64,000 nt of DNA, taken from contig JAFUTQ010000095.1 of the NCBI GenBank assembly GCA_017484135.1, positions 1 to 64,000 on the forward strand. The letters run 5' to 3'. The translations under genes and the position numbers were made by a program. Under the pieces are notes generated by a model that was not told the origin of the DNA, did not search any database, and worked only from the letters and a program-made list of their open reading frames with translations. Source of the stretch: Lachnospiraceae bacterium. Its GTDB lineage: Bacteria > Bacillota > Clostridia > Lachnospirales > Lachnospiraceae. The number at the start of each line of letters is the position of its first letter. The stretch's first letter is position 1. Of the stretch, positions 29,089 to 36,911 are shown piece after piece.

Positions 29089-29826
29089 TCAAAAGTTCAT
29101 ATATGCATCGCAGATCGGGCCTGCCTCACCCGACATCTTTACTTCACCCTTATTCAGCCATAACACATGATCGCACAACTTGCGTACAGTTTCCATACTG
29201 TGAGATACATATAAAAGCGTCGTTCCCTGGCTGAGCATGTCCTTCATACGCGCTTCGCACTTTTTTTGAAATTTGTAATCCCCTACCGCTAACACCTCAT
29301 CACAGATGAGTATGTCCGGTTTTGTCATGGTCGCCACCGCAAATCCCAGTCTTGCAGACATTCCGGAGGAATAATTCTTAATCGGCATATCCAGAAAATC
29401 CCAGAGCTCCGCGAAATCCACGATCTCTGCAAAATGCTCCTTCATATACTGTTCAGAATTGCCCAGCAAAGCTCCATTCAAAAAAATATTTTCCCGTGCA
29501 GTCAACTCTCCGTCAAATCCGGCTCCCAATTCAATCAGCGGAGACATGGTCCCATGCACCTTCACAGTTCCCTTATAGGGCTTTAATATTCCACATATCA
29601 GCTTTAATAAGGTGGATTTTCCTGCGCCATTTGTGCCAATCAACGCCCATGCTTCTCCCTTTTTTATTTTGAGATCAACATCCTTCAATGCAAGAAATTC
29701 CTGAAACATTAATTCCCTTTTTATTAATTTAATTACATACTCTTTTAGGTTATCCACTTTTTCTGATGCCATATTAAATCGTACCGTCGCATCCGAAACA
29801 TCGATGATATAGCTTTCGTTATCCAT
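29089..29826 (-). CDS. Polysaccharide/teichoic acid ABC exporter, ATP-binding subunit
   Basis: This 245-residue ATPase is of the TagH/Wzt type. Walker A is GTNGAGKSTLLKLI (about residues 73-86), the signature is NYSSGMSARLGFA (around 152), Walker B is ILICDEVLAVGD, and the switch His is in YVSHS. It lacks the C-terminal carbohydrate-binding extension of the second exporter in this window (43500-44774), so substrate choice probably lies elsewhere. The permease gene is 15 bases upstream. It would energise export of a lipid-linked polymer across the cell membrane. Confidence 0.9.
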   Translation of the reverse strand: MDNESYIIDVSDATVRFNMASEKVDNLKEYVIKLIKRELMFQEFLALKDVDLKIKKGEAWALIGTNGAGKSTLLKLICGILKPYKGTVKVHGTMSPLIELGAGFDGELTARENIFLNGALLGNSEQYMKEHFAEIVDFAELWDFLDMPIKNYSSGMSARLGFAVATMTKPDILICDEVLAVGDYKFQKKCEARMKDMLSQGTTLLYVSHSMETVRKLCDHVLWLNKGEVKMSGEAGPICDAYMNF

Positions 29827-29841
29827 AAATCCTCCGGTCTT

Positions 29842-30630
29842 TTAGATATATAGAATAAATCTGTCCTGTGATCTGCGAAATGTCCATGTTCCTATGACCA
29901 AGATCACAAATGCCACGCCAAATCCGTATCCCCATGTAGATGCTGGCGGCATACAGGCCTCCAACACCAAGGTTCGAAACTGATCAATATAATGATACAT
30001 GGGATTGCATATTCTCACCCCTTGCTGTACCTTCTCCGGCAATGATTCCATAGGATAAAACAACGGGGTCAGATACATCCATGCAGTTGTGATTACCGCA
30101 TAAATATATTGTATGTCGCGAAAGAATACGCTCAGCTGTGCAAGAAACAAGCTCAACCCCAGACAGAACATATACAACTCAATCAAAACAATCGGTATGA
30201 GCAGCATGTAAAAGGAAAAATGTACCTTCGTTACGATAAACACAATCAGCATGGCGCCAAGAGAAAATAAAACATTTACCAGTGAACTGGTAACCTTAGA
30301 CAAAGTAAAGATATATTTCGGCACATACACTTTCTTCAAAAGTGACGCATTCCCGGTTATGGAGGTAAGAGATTGATTCGTCGACTCTGTCATATAGCTA
30401 AACAAGGTCTGTCCGATAATCAGGTATGCGGGATAATTTTCTATATCAAAACGGAACATGCTGGAAAATACAATCACCAATACCAGCATGACCAGCAACG
30501 GATTTAATACACTCCACAAATAGCCCAAAAAGCTTCTTCGATATTTTAATTTGATATCCTTTGATACCAACTGCCTTATCAGGAATCGAAAATCATAAAG
30601 TCCCCGAAATCTTTTCCTTAACATTTCCAT
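29842..30630 (-). CDS. Polysaccharide/teichoic acid ABC exporter, permease subunit
   Basis: This 262-residue ABC-2 permease has about six membrane segments. The family signature KLKYRRSFLGYLWSVLNPL (about residues 27-45) forms the amphipathic N-terminal region of TagG/Wzm proteins, followed by FFRDIQYIYAV near residue 170. It pairs with the ATPase encoded directly downstream. The ATG has AAAGGA about 9 bases upstream. The pair probably exports one of the glycans assembled by the surrounding transferases. Confidence 0.88.
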   Translation of the reverse strand: MEMLRKRFRGLYDFRFLIRQLVSKDIKLKYRRSFLGYLWSVLNPLLVMLVLVIVFSSMFRFDIENYPAYLIIGQTLFSYMTESTNQSLTSITGNASLLKKVYVPKYIFTLSKVTSSLVNVLFSLGAMLIVFIVTKVHFSFYMLLIPIVLIELYMFCLGLSLFLAQLSVFFRDIQYIYAVITTAWMYLTPLFYPMESLPEKVQQGVRICNPMYHYIDQFRTLVLEACMPPASTWGYGFGVAFVILVIGTWTFRRSQDRFILYI

Positions 30631-30644
30631 TTTCTTTTATCCTT

Positions 30645-31388
30645 TTATTTCCTTCCTATCTTAAACAACAATGGATTCCATACATGCTGGCCAATCCACT
30701 TCTTCCCTTGATACAATACAGATTGTCGTTCGCTTTCTTTCACTTTTCCGTAGTAGACGCGTAATGAATTTGATCGTATATATAAGGTAAACAACCTCTC
30801 TCCCAAGAAGCCCAGATATCTTCCCTGATAGGCATCTCTCGCTTTAGAACTTCCCATAGACTCTACTTCTTCCAGGATAGGAAAGAGCCACTTACAATAT
30901 TCATCACATATGGACTTCCCAGCAATATACATATTATATGGTATTAGTGCATTTTGGTCAAATATTTCCTGCATTTTTCCTTGGTAATCCGGATACCGCC
31001 GCTCTATTGCCCGCTTCATATTTTCCCAGTCGTCCGCCAGATGTGACTGACAATATTCTTTCTCCAGCGACATACGATAGAAATATGGCTCAGCAACTAT
31101 GATATCATCATGACTCAAAATCTCGTTAATCTCATCCTCTGTCAACACAAAGCATCTGCGATAATGTTCTAATCCTACAATGTCCGCCCTGCTGTGCTTC
31201 CATATCCAATACAGGGCCGTAAGCTCACAATAGCTTGCATTCTTGTTGGAAATATTGTCTCCCAAATCATCCCTTACATCCTGTATATAGTCTGTGGTTT
31301 TTGCAGCGCCTACCTGTATCGGCACGCGGCACCCCTGTGGTTTTATATATTTATTATGCGTTGCCACATAGACCTCTGTTTTTCCCAT
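30645..31388 (-). CDS. DUF4422-family glycosyltransferase
   Basis: This 247-residue protein is almost entirely a DUF4422 domain: TEVYVATHNKY at the N-terminus, SNKNASYCELTALYWIWKH (about residues 44-62) and VGLEHYRRCF. The last two are the same hallmarks seen in the larger DUF4422-GT8 protein at 27199-29067. ATG 31388 is preferred, with GGAAGG upstream, and overlaps the 3' end of the preceding glycosyltransferase gene by 35 bases. DUF4422 proteins are treated as glycosyltransferases because of their GT-A-like character; the donor is unknown. Confidence 0.78.
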   Translation of the reverse strand: MGKTEVYVATHNKYIKPQGCRVPIQVGAAKTTDYIQDVRDDLGDNISNKNASYCELTALYWIWKHSRADIVGLEHYRRCFVLTEDEINEILSHDDIIVAEPYFYRMSLEKEYCQSHLADDWENMKRAIERRYPDYQGKMQEIFDQNALIPYNMYIAGKSICDEYCKWLFPILEEVESMGSSKARDAYQGRYLGFLGERLFTLYIRSNSLRVYYGKVKESERQSVLYQGKKWIGQHVWNPLLFKIGRK

Positions 31389-32490
31389 AAGCACCTTCCA
31401 CAATATTCTGATACAACTGCTCCAATCTGAGTGCTTCCCGCTCAATAGAAAACCCTGCCTCTTCCAGCCTTTGCATATTTGCCACCCTGTCGTCGGTCAT
31501 CTCACGGATCTTTTCTGCCCATGCCGCTGCATCTGCAATTGATAATCTGTGGATATTCTCCGCTACAAGAACTTCTTCTGTAATCCGGTCAGACAGAATA
31601 CACGAAAGCCCTGCTGCCTGCGCCTCTACCCCCACCACCGGAAGTCCTTCATACAGGGATGGAAGAATAAATATATCCATCATCTGATAATAGTCCTGCG
31701 GATTTTTGACCACCCCCAGTATCTTCACCTGATCTTGTAAGTCACAACGCTCTATGCTCTGTTCAATGTTCTTTCGAAGTGGTCCGTCCCCTAGTAAAAC
31801 AAATACATACTCTTGTTTCTTGGCAAGATTTTGGGCCAGTTCTATGATAAATGTGTGATTTTTCTGCTCCTGAAATCGCCCGACATGACCTATGACTACT
31901 TTATCCTCCACATGATACTTTCGCCTCAGTTCCTGCCGTATCTGCGGGTTATACGCAAATTTTTTTAATTCGATTGCATTGTAAATGATATGTGCCTTTT
32001 CCGCTTTCCGTTTTCCAAACAGGTATTCGGCCGCCAGTTTCGAACAGGCAAAATAAGTATTCGCTGTCCGGACGCCCCAGCGGTTCAATATATAATTTCT
32101 GATTCTTTTTACTGTTCCATCTGCGCCTCGGGAATTATGACTGTGCAAAATCCTCACCGGGCATCCATACTTCCCGGCAATCCCCAGATAAAACACCGCC
32201 GCATTGGGCAAATGTCCATGTACAATCTGGTATTCTCCCCGATGCTCCTCCCAGAAGCGGTTCAGAGCTTTGATATACCGGGGAATATTTTTCCCGGACA
32301 GCGACGGCATCCGGTAGATTTTTGAGCCGCGCTTTTCAATCTCCCTTCGTGTGTCCTCACGGATGTCTGAATGAATCATAAAGTCAAACATGATTTTTTC
32401 CGTTTCCATGTGATCGTAGTAGTTCATCACCACAGAGCTCACGCCGCTATTTTCATTGATTCCTTCCAACACCTGCAATACTCTAATCAA
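31354..32490 (-). CDS. Glycosyltransferase family 4 (GT-B)
   Basis: This is a 378-residue EpsF-like transferase. The N-terminus is IRVLQVLEGINENSGVSSVV, with the glycine-rich loop of GT-B enzymes. The C-terminal half has VIGHVGRFQEQKNH, FILPSLYEGLPVVGVEAQAAG and the EX7E element within it. TTG at 32490 is taken as start because GAGGGAG lies 8 bases upstream; an earlier TTG at 32517 has no clear site. The sequence around this start is duplicated at 35752-35793, on the far side of the methyltransferase cassette, so the cassette apparently inserted at the 5' end of this gene. Coding capacity seems preserved. Confidence 0.85.
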   Translation of the reverse strand: MIRVLQVLEGINENSGVSSVVMNYYDHMETEKIMFDFMIHSDIREDTRREIEKRGSKIYRMPSLSGKNIPRYIKALNRFWEEHRGEYQIVHGHLPNAAVFYLGIAGKYGCPVRILHSHNSRGADGTVKRIRNYILNRWGVRTANTYFACSKLAAEYLFGKRKAEKAHIIYNAIELKKFAYNPQIRQELRRKYHVEDKVVIGHVGRFQEQKNHTFIIELAQNLAKKQEYVFVLLGDGPLRKNIEQSIERCDLQDQVKILGVVKNPQDYYQMMDIFILPSLYEGLPVVGVEAQAAGLSCILSDRITEEVLVAENIHRLSIADAAAWAEKIREMTDDRVANMQRLEEAGFSIEREALRLEQLYQNIVEGAYGKNRGLCGNA

Positions 32491-32519
32491 AACGTTTTCT
32501 CCCTCAATGTATTCCAAAG
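32478..32519. repeat. Left copy of 42-bp direct repeat flanking the methyltransferase cassette
   Basis: This segment matches 35752-35793 at 39 of 42 positions, with an uninterrupted 28-base match beginning ATCAAAACGTTTTCTCCCTC. It covers the ribosome-binding site and first codons of the GT4 gene. The copy in front of the gene here is the functional one; the other is orphaned. The arrangement looks like a target duplication formed when the 3.27-kb cassette arrived. Confidence 0.85.
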
Positions 32520-32549
32520 GATCACAATCCTTTTTTCCAATAATATATG

Positions 32550-33509
32550 TTAACTAAACAGCTCATCTAAGCAAACTTTTTGACAAAAAGCGTTTATTTC
32601 TTTCTGAAATACTTCATCACAATTTTTGTCAATCAACTTAATAATTCGATCTCGATCAATTAGAAAGGAACGTAAATTAGTTACATCGTAAAACTTCCCT
32701 GCATTATTATGGCACGAAAAAGGAACAAACATAAAAATCGGATACGAAATCAATGGTTCAATTTTTGTATTCCAATAATCCATACTAACGGTATCTTGTT
32801 TCTCCTTCCATTTGTCATAACTGCAAGTACACTGTGCAAACGCAAACGGAATAGCCTGTGCCTGATCGACTGGCAGAAATGCCACAATATCCAAGCCATC
32901 GTCACCAGCTTTGATCTTATCATACTTAGAATTATGATCGAAACTTTTTGTCGTATTGGCTCCTAATTTCTTCGCCAGCATTTCAATTCTTGCTCTTAAA
33001 GTTCCTGTATATCCACTTTCCTCTCTTTTCGTCCCAAACAATTCTACTACTGCGTCTGATGGCACCAACATCGGCAGTACTGTCTTACTAAACCTTTCAA
33101 ATTCAGTAGTGTATTTTTGCATATCTGTTTGTTTCATAAAACAAATACTTGAACACGCCAACAAAAATATGTACTGTTTTTGTTTCTCCGTGAACTCCGG
33201 AGAACGCTTTATACAATTTCCTGCTTCTAATAGAAAAGGATAATACGCTCCATATTCCCGGCTCCTGGACTTTACTAATGTAAAATAATCTTTCATCTGA
33301 TTCTCTAACTCATTGGCTTTTTCTAAATGAGTATCCCCTCCACGATCATATTCATTATCGTTATCGCCATCACGCAAAATATCCATCATATCGTCCGGGG
33401 TAATCATTTCATCTTTTAGACACATTAATTCAATGTAATCAGCCCATCTATTGTATTCGCCAATTTTCCAGTTAGGTTTTGATTCCAGCTTTGTCTTTTG
33501 AATTGCCAT
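32550..33509 (-). CDS. Putative nuclease-like effector of methyltransferase cassette
   Basis: This 319-residue protein belongs to no family I can name. The most informative stretch is GDDGLDIVAFLP (residues 202-213), followed by PFAFAQCTC (221-229) and then YDKWKEK (231-237). This resembles the core of PD-(D/E)XK nucleases (acidic beta-strand, then Gln-x-Lys strand), except that the Lys is replaced, perhaps by Lys233 or Lys235. The rest is helical. It is the last gene of a three-gene set, 1 base after the ParB-like gene and downstream of a cytosine methyltransferase, the position expected of a restriction effector. The nuclease assignment is inference. Confidence 0.55.
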   Translation of the reverse strand: MAIQKTKLESKPNWKIGEYNRWADYIELMCLKDEMITPDDMMDILRDGDNDNEYDRGGDTHLEKANELENQMKDYFTLVKSRSREYGAYYPFLLEAGNCIKRSPEFTEKQKQYIFLLACSSICFMKQTDMQKYTTEFERFSKTVLPMLVPSDAVVELFGTKREESGYTGTLRARIEMLAKKLGANTTKSFDHNSKYDKIKAGDDGLDIVAFLPVDQAQAIPFAFAQCTCSYDKWKEKQDTVSMDYWNTKIEPLISYPIFMFVPFSCHNNAGKFYDVTNLRSFLIDRDRIIKLIDKNCDEVFQKEINAFCQKVCLDELFS

Positions 33510-33510
33510 A

Positions 33511-34668
33511 TTATTCTTTTTCTAACGCCCCTAAAACCATTTTTATTTTTTTTAGTTCCTCTTTCGATATAAACGAAGAAGGGATATCCAAAAACATCTC
33601 GCCCGGATCAAAATTTGCGCGCAAGGCCCCCAATATCGTTTTGCATAACTTATCAATATCTTCAAGTAAATGATCTGCTTCTTCCGGTTTGTCACTTAAT
33701 TGTTCAATTGCTAATTTTGCTTGCTGTAATTGATTTTTGGCGCTTTTTAATTGATTGACAAACATCTCTTCCGGCTCGCTTGTAAATAACAGCGCCTCAT
33801 CCAGCGTATTGCCCTGTTCAAGCTTTTCTGTAGCTTTCTCAACTGCTAATACCTTAGACAGCTTCGTGATCTGTCGGGATTCCTCAACAACAGATTTATC
33901 AGGGTCAAACAGCCATATAAACAGTTTTTTGTAATTGTCTTTGTTCAAATTTTCCATGCAGATCATTCCATCTGCAAATCCGATAAAATCCAAAATGCCA
34001 GTATATCCCAATGCTGTTGTTAGCCACGAGAAGTTAATGTCTCCTTCTTTGATCTCCAGTCCATAATAAGCTTCATCATTTGCTAATTCATACAACATGA
34101 AAGCCATATGCAGCTTCCTTACATAATCAGAGCGGCTGCCTATCATTTTCGCAAGTTTTTGGTAAATGCTATTTGGATCTGTTTCCTTAATATGAATATT
34201 GTATAACTGTTCCAAATATCTGGCTTTCTCCAGCGCCCCCCAATCTTTTACTCCGGTAATATGTCTATATCCCAAATAATCCAAAATGCCTTCTCTATTT
34301 TGGTATACAATGCATGGCACTTCTGCCGGGATGTCTACTGCCGCATTATGAATAATATCATGAATTGTCTTCGTTCGCAAATCAGTCAGCGAAGGATTGT
34401 TAAGCAATTTTAGCGCAGCGAGTCTTCTATTTCCTTCAACAACAATATATTTTTCTGATTCACTCTTTACTACCAATAGCGGCTCTGCATCTGAATAACC
34501 AAGTTCCGCTATAGAAAGCATCAGCTCTGTCACATTGCCAAATTTGACCATGTATTGTATGATTTGATCTTCCCCATTTTTCCCTTGCAATTCCAAGGGA
34601 ATTCTTGGATTTTCAGGATCAAACAATAACAAATCTATTTTTATATTCCTTTTTTCTCCGACTGACAT
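33511..34668 (-). CDS. ParB/sulfiredoxin-fold protein
   Basis: This 385-residue protein has an N-terminal ParB-like domain: FDPENPRI (residues 16-23), AELGYSDAEPLLVV (54-67) and the signature VVEGNRRLAALKLL (76-89). The ParB/Srx fold binds and in some members hydrolyses nucleotides (CTP or ATP), and stand-alone members recur in methylation-linked defence and phage loci. The C-terminal 250 residues are helical, with a possible coiled coil near residues 320-345. RBS AGGAGGG lies 4 bases before the ATG. It is placed between a DNA methyltransferase and a nuclease-like gene. It is unlikely to be a chromosome segregation ParB, since no ParA or parS-like array is nearby. Confidence 0.75.
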   Translation of the reverse strand: MSVGEKRNIKIDLLLFDPENPRIPLELQGKNGEDQIIQYMVKFGNVTELMLSIAELGYSDAEPLLVVKSESEKYIVVEGNRRLAALKLLNNPSLTDLRTKTIHDIIHNAAVDIPAEVPCIVYQNREGILDYLGYRHITGVKDWGALEKARYLEQLYNIHIKETDPNSIYQKLAKMIGSRSDYVRKLHMAFMLYELANDEAYYGLEIKEGDINFSWLTTALGYTGILDFIGFADGMICMENLNKDNYKKLFIWLFDPDKSVVEESRQITKLSKVLAVEKATEKLEQGNTLDEALLFTSEPEEMFVNQLKSAKNQLQQAKLAIEQLSDKPEEADHLLEDIDKLCKTILGALRANFDPGEMFLDIPSSFISKEELKKIKMVLGALEKE

Positions 34669-34763
34669 AATTCCCTCCTATAGTTAATCGGTATTTCTAA
34701 CCAAACAACAATCCCGACCGCTTTTACACACAATTAGTATAAGTAAACGCATGAATATTTATG

Positions 34764-35705
34764 CTATTTCCCTTTCTGCAATAAAATCTCCTTCAACTGA
34801 TTTGCAACACATTCAGCTAATTTTACCGGAACTGCATTCCCAATTTGCTTGTATTTGCTGGTAAGATCACCATAAAAATCTATCCATTTTGGAAACGTTT
34901 GAATTGCAGCCGCCTCTCGCCAGCTTAATCTTCTCGTAACTCCACTCTCGCCAAATTCCCATAAATCTTTACTTATCTTTTTCATGTCCGGCGATCCCGG
35001 ATACAGTGTTACTTGTTTCGCCATGGCCGGTATTGTATAAGACACCTGCTCCCAATTTCTCTTTCTGTTCCGTGACATATATCTGGACGAATATGGCGCA
35101 TCACAAACTTCTTCCGGCTTAGCTTCCGGCAAATCCGCCAATGCTTCTTTCAAGGTTACCATATTGACTTTAGGAATTTTTAAATCAAATTCCTGAACAT
35201 TTAGATCTTTTCGAAATCCACAAATAATGACACGTTCTCTATCCTGCGGAACCCCAAAATCTTTTGCATTTACCAACTTATAAAAAACATTGTACCCACA
35301 CGCCGAAAACTCTTCTATGATGGCTTCAATGATTTGACCATTCCCCATTGTTAACAACCCTTTTACATTTTCACCCACAAATATCTTGGGTTGTTTTCTT
35401 GCAACAATCCTAACATAGTGCTTGTATAATATATTTCTAGAATCATCAATTTTTCTAGGACCACTTAAACTAAATCCTTGGCATGGAAATCCTCCAAGTA
35501 TAACATCAGAATCAGGAATATTTTCAACATCAACTTTCGAAATATCACCACATACTACTTTTGCATTACTCCAGCTCTGATGAGTTTTACAAGCATCTAC
35601 GTCGCAATCATTTGCCCACATGGTACAAAATCCTGCTTTGTCAAATCCAAGATCAAGACCTCCCGCTCCACAAAACAAACTTACTGCTGTAAATTCTCTC
35701 ATCAT
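34764..35705 (-). CDS. dcm: DNA (cytosine-5-)-methyltransferase
   Basis: This 313-residue enzyme carries the conserved C5-methyltransferase motifs in order: I, SLFCGAGGLDLGF (residues 9-21); IV, GGFPCQGFSLSG with catalytic Cys75; VI, GENVKGL (111-117); VIII, PQDRERVIICG (152-162); a variable target-recognition region at about 175-250; IX, RRLSWREAAAIQTFP; and X, QIGNAVPVKLAE. It would methylate a specific site, which cannot be read from sequence. It leads the three-gene cassette, which ends just inside the direct repeat. The symbol is generic. Family assignment is very firm. Confidence 0.93.
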   Translation of the reverse strand: MMREFTAVSLFCGAGGLDLGFDKAGFCTMWANDCDVDACKTHQSWSNAKVVCGDISKVDVENIPDSDVILGGFPCQGFSLSGPRKIDDSRNILYKHYVRIVARKQPKIFVGENVKGLLTMGNGQIIEAIIEEFSACGYNVFYKLVNAKDFGVPQDRERVIICGFRKDLNVQEFDLKIPKVNMVTLKEALADLPEAKPEEVCDAPYSSRYMSRNRKRNWEQVSYTIPAMAKQVTLYPGSPDMKKISKDLWEFGESGVTRRLSWREAAAIQTFPKWIDFYGDLTSKYKQIGNAVPVKLAECVANQLKEILLQKGK

Positions 35706-35751
35706 TATTTCTCTCTTATATCTTATTATATTTTGTTTCCCATATAGGGAT

Positions 35752-35793
35752 ATACGCTGATCAAAACGTTTTCTCCCTCAATGTATTTCAAAG
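35752..35793. repeat. Right copy of 42-bp direct repeat flanking the methyltransferase cassette
   Basis: This copy matches 32478-32519 at 39 of 42 positions. On the minus strand it contains the GAGGGAG site and the TTG that start the GT4 gene at the other end. Here the frame continues only nine further codons after that TTG (about 18 from the upstream TTG) to a stop at 35721-35723. It is probably the original 5' end of the glycosyltransferase gene, cut off by the cassette. Confidence 0.85.
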
Positions 35794-35823
35794 AACTCCA
35801 ATTTATTTTTTCAGTAATATAAG

Positions 35824-35904
35824 AAAATTCAAAAGGAGTTTGTTACTTAGACAAACCCCTTTTCTTTATCTCAAATTCAAAAAATCATTTGAGTAATCCC
35901 TCTC
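35824..35904. repeat. 81-bp repeat, copy A, holding a gene remnant and terminator
   Basis: It aligns without gaps to 39041-39121 and agrees at about 71 of 81 positions. The other copy is the 3' end and terminator of the 70-residue gene at 39083-39295. On the minus strand this copy still reads RDYSNDFLNLR followed by a stop, against SDYSNDFLNLK in the intact gene, but the rest of the gene is missing. It is therefore the tail of a lost duplicate. Confidence 0.8.
35832..35862 (-). terminator. Rho-independent terminator (copy A)
   Basis: Arms at 35832-35843 and 35851-35862 pair over 12 bases with a 7-base loop. One position is a G-U wobble when transcribed on the minus strand, and a T-rich run (TTGAATTTTC) follows. 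It is the equivalent of the perfect hairpin at 39049-39079. Confidence 0.7.
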
Positions 35905-35947
35905 TTATTGCATCTGCATCATGTGTTTTGTTCTGACGCTTATCCGC

Positions 35948-36550
35948 TCAACTGCACAGCTTCACTTCTTCATAAAAGATCTGCTCCAGAAAGAAGAAAA
36001 ACATCGCATATGAATACATGTCGTAATGCTCCAGTCCAATTTGTGTCTTATCCTTGATCTGTGACAGATTAAACAGGACGCTTGTCCATACCCCTTTTTT
36101 ATTCTTCTTTACAGGAGGCGCAACCGGAAATTTTCTTAATGTTTCTCCCGTAAAATGAGGATTATCCTTATTGTCATTCGCAATAAAAAAACTCATAAAG
36201 CGGCACGCCGCCAAGAATGCTACCAGCTCATTCACATAGTAGAAATAAGCTTCCATTTTTTCCTTCTTTTCTTTTACTCGTTCTACCAGATCATCTTTAT
36301 AGAACACAGAAGTCTTTAAAAACGCCCCGCAGACACAAGCAGCAATCTTGTGCCTGTCTAACAAGCAGACATCCTTTGAACCAAATATAACCGCCTTATA
36401 CCTATTATTCATTTCTCTATAGTTGCGAAATATTTCCTCTTTACACACGTTTAAATCTTTCATTTTTATAAACGCATCGCTTTTCTCAATATCCATAATC
36501 AAAGGGGCGATTTCAGCATCAAATATTGTGTCAAAAAGTATTCTCTCCAT
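35948..36550 (-). CDS. Protein of unknown function (200 aa)
   Basis: This 200-residue, largely helical soluble protein has no family I recognise. It contains RYKAVIFGSKDVCLLDRHKIAACV (begins near residue 49; first 20 residues RYKAVIFGSKDVCLLDRHKI), a long hydrophobic helix around NELVAFLAACRFMSFF and a C-terminal aromatic-rich helix. ATG 36550 follows GGGATGGGG and overlaps the upstream small gene by 20 bases. Longer starts are possible but would enlarge that overlap. The gene pair has its own promoter, which suggests a self-contained two-gene unit. Function unknown. Confidence 0.55.
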   Translation of the reverse strand: MERILFDTIFDAEIAPLIMDIEKSDAFIKMKDLNVCKEEIFRNYREMNNRYKAVIFGSKDVCLLDRHKIAACVCGAFLKTSVFYKDDLVERVKEKKEKMEAYFYYVNELVAFLAACRFMSFFIANDNKDNPHFTGETLRKFPVAPPVKKNKKGVWTSVLFNLSQIKDKTQIGLEHYDMYSYAMFFFFLEQIFYEEVKLCS

Positions 36551-36737
36551 TCTCCCCATCCCTTTTTCCCTGTTTCTCAATAAATGCCCGGTAACCTGCG
36601 TAAGCATCCTCTAATTTGTCATCCGTGTTCTCTGGAGAAAGCCTTTTTTCCGCATACTCATCATATGTAATTTTTTCTTTCAGTCCCGGATCATCCTCCA
36701 AAAACTTCTGCAGACTCTTAAAATATCCTTGTGTCAT
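36531..36737 (-). CDS. Small acidic protein of unknown function (68 aa)
   Basis: This 68-residue hydrophilic protein is rich in Glu, Asp and Lys (LEDDPGLKEKITYDEYAEKR). It has no recognisable domain and no signal peptide. The gene overlaps the 200-residue gene downstream and is preceded by a plausible vegetative promoter. The small-upstream, larger-downstream arrangement is one seen in toxin-antitoxin pairs, but there is no sequence evidence for that here. Confidence 0.5.
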   Translation of the reverse strand: MTQGYFKSLQKFLEDDPGLKEKITYDEYAEKRLSPENTDDKLEDAYAGYRAFIEKQGKRDGENGENTF

Positions 36738-36849
36738 AGCACTTCTCCCTTAAATATCCCTCATTGTCATTCTATGTATCCAAGGCAACTTTTGCCCCTA
36801 TTACCAAAGCTTCGCACATCAAGAAACAAAAATCTCTAAAGTATTGTAT

Positions 36850-36878
36850 ATCATATCACACATCACTCTGATTTGCAA
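36850..36878 (-). promoter_or_regulatory. Probable sigma-A promoter for the 68/200-aa pair
   Basis: On the minus strand a TTGCAA -35 element (36873-36878) is separated by 17 bases from a TATGAT -10 element (36850-36855). It lies about 110 bases upstream of the first gene. The untranslated stretch between shows no strong hairpin. Confidence 0.5.
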
Positions 36879-36911
36879 GCGCTTATATACATAAAGTCAC
36901 GATTTCTCTCA

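Noticed and set aside
33511..34668. ParB as evidence for a plasmid or an origin nearby
   Set aside because: No ParA, parS-like repeats or replication gene is present; flanking genes are chromosomal surface-glycan genes.
32550..35705. Cassette as an insertion sequence or integrative element
   Set aside because: No transposase, integrase or terminal inverted repeats are visible; only the direct repeats of the target gene.
36531..36607. The 68- and 200-residue genes as one frameshifted gene
   Set aside because: The downstream gene has its own ATG with GGGATGGGG upstream, and the overlap is of the kind seen in coupled genes.
36740..36911. Small RNA in the gap upstream of the 68-residue gene
   Set aside because: Only a promoter-like signal and AT-rich sequence are visible; no terminator hairpin to define an RNA.
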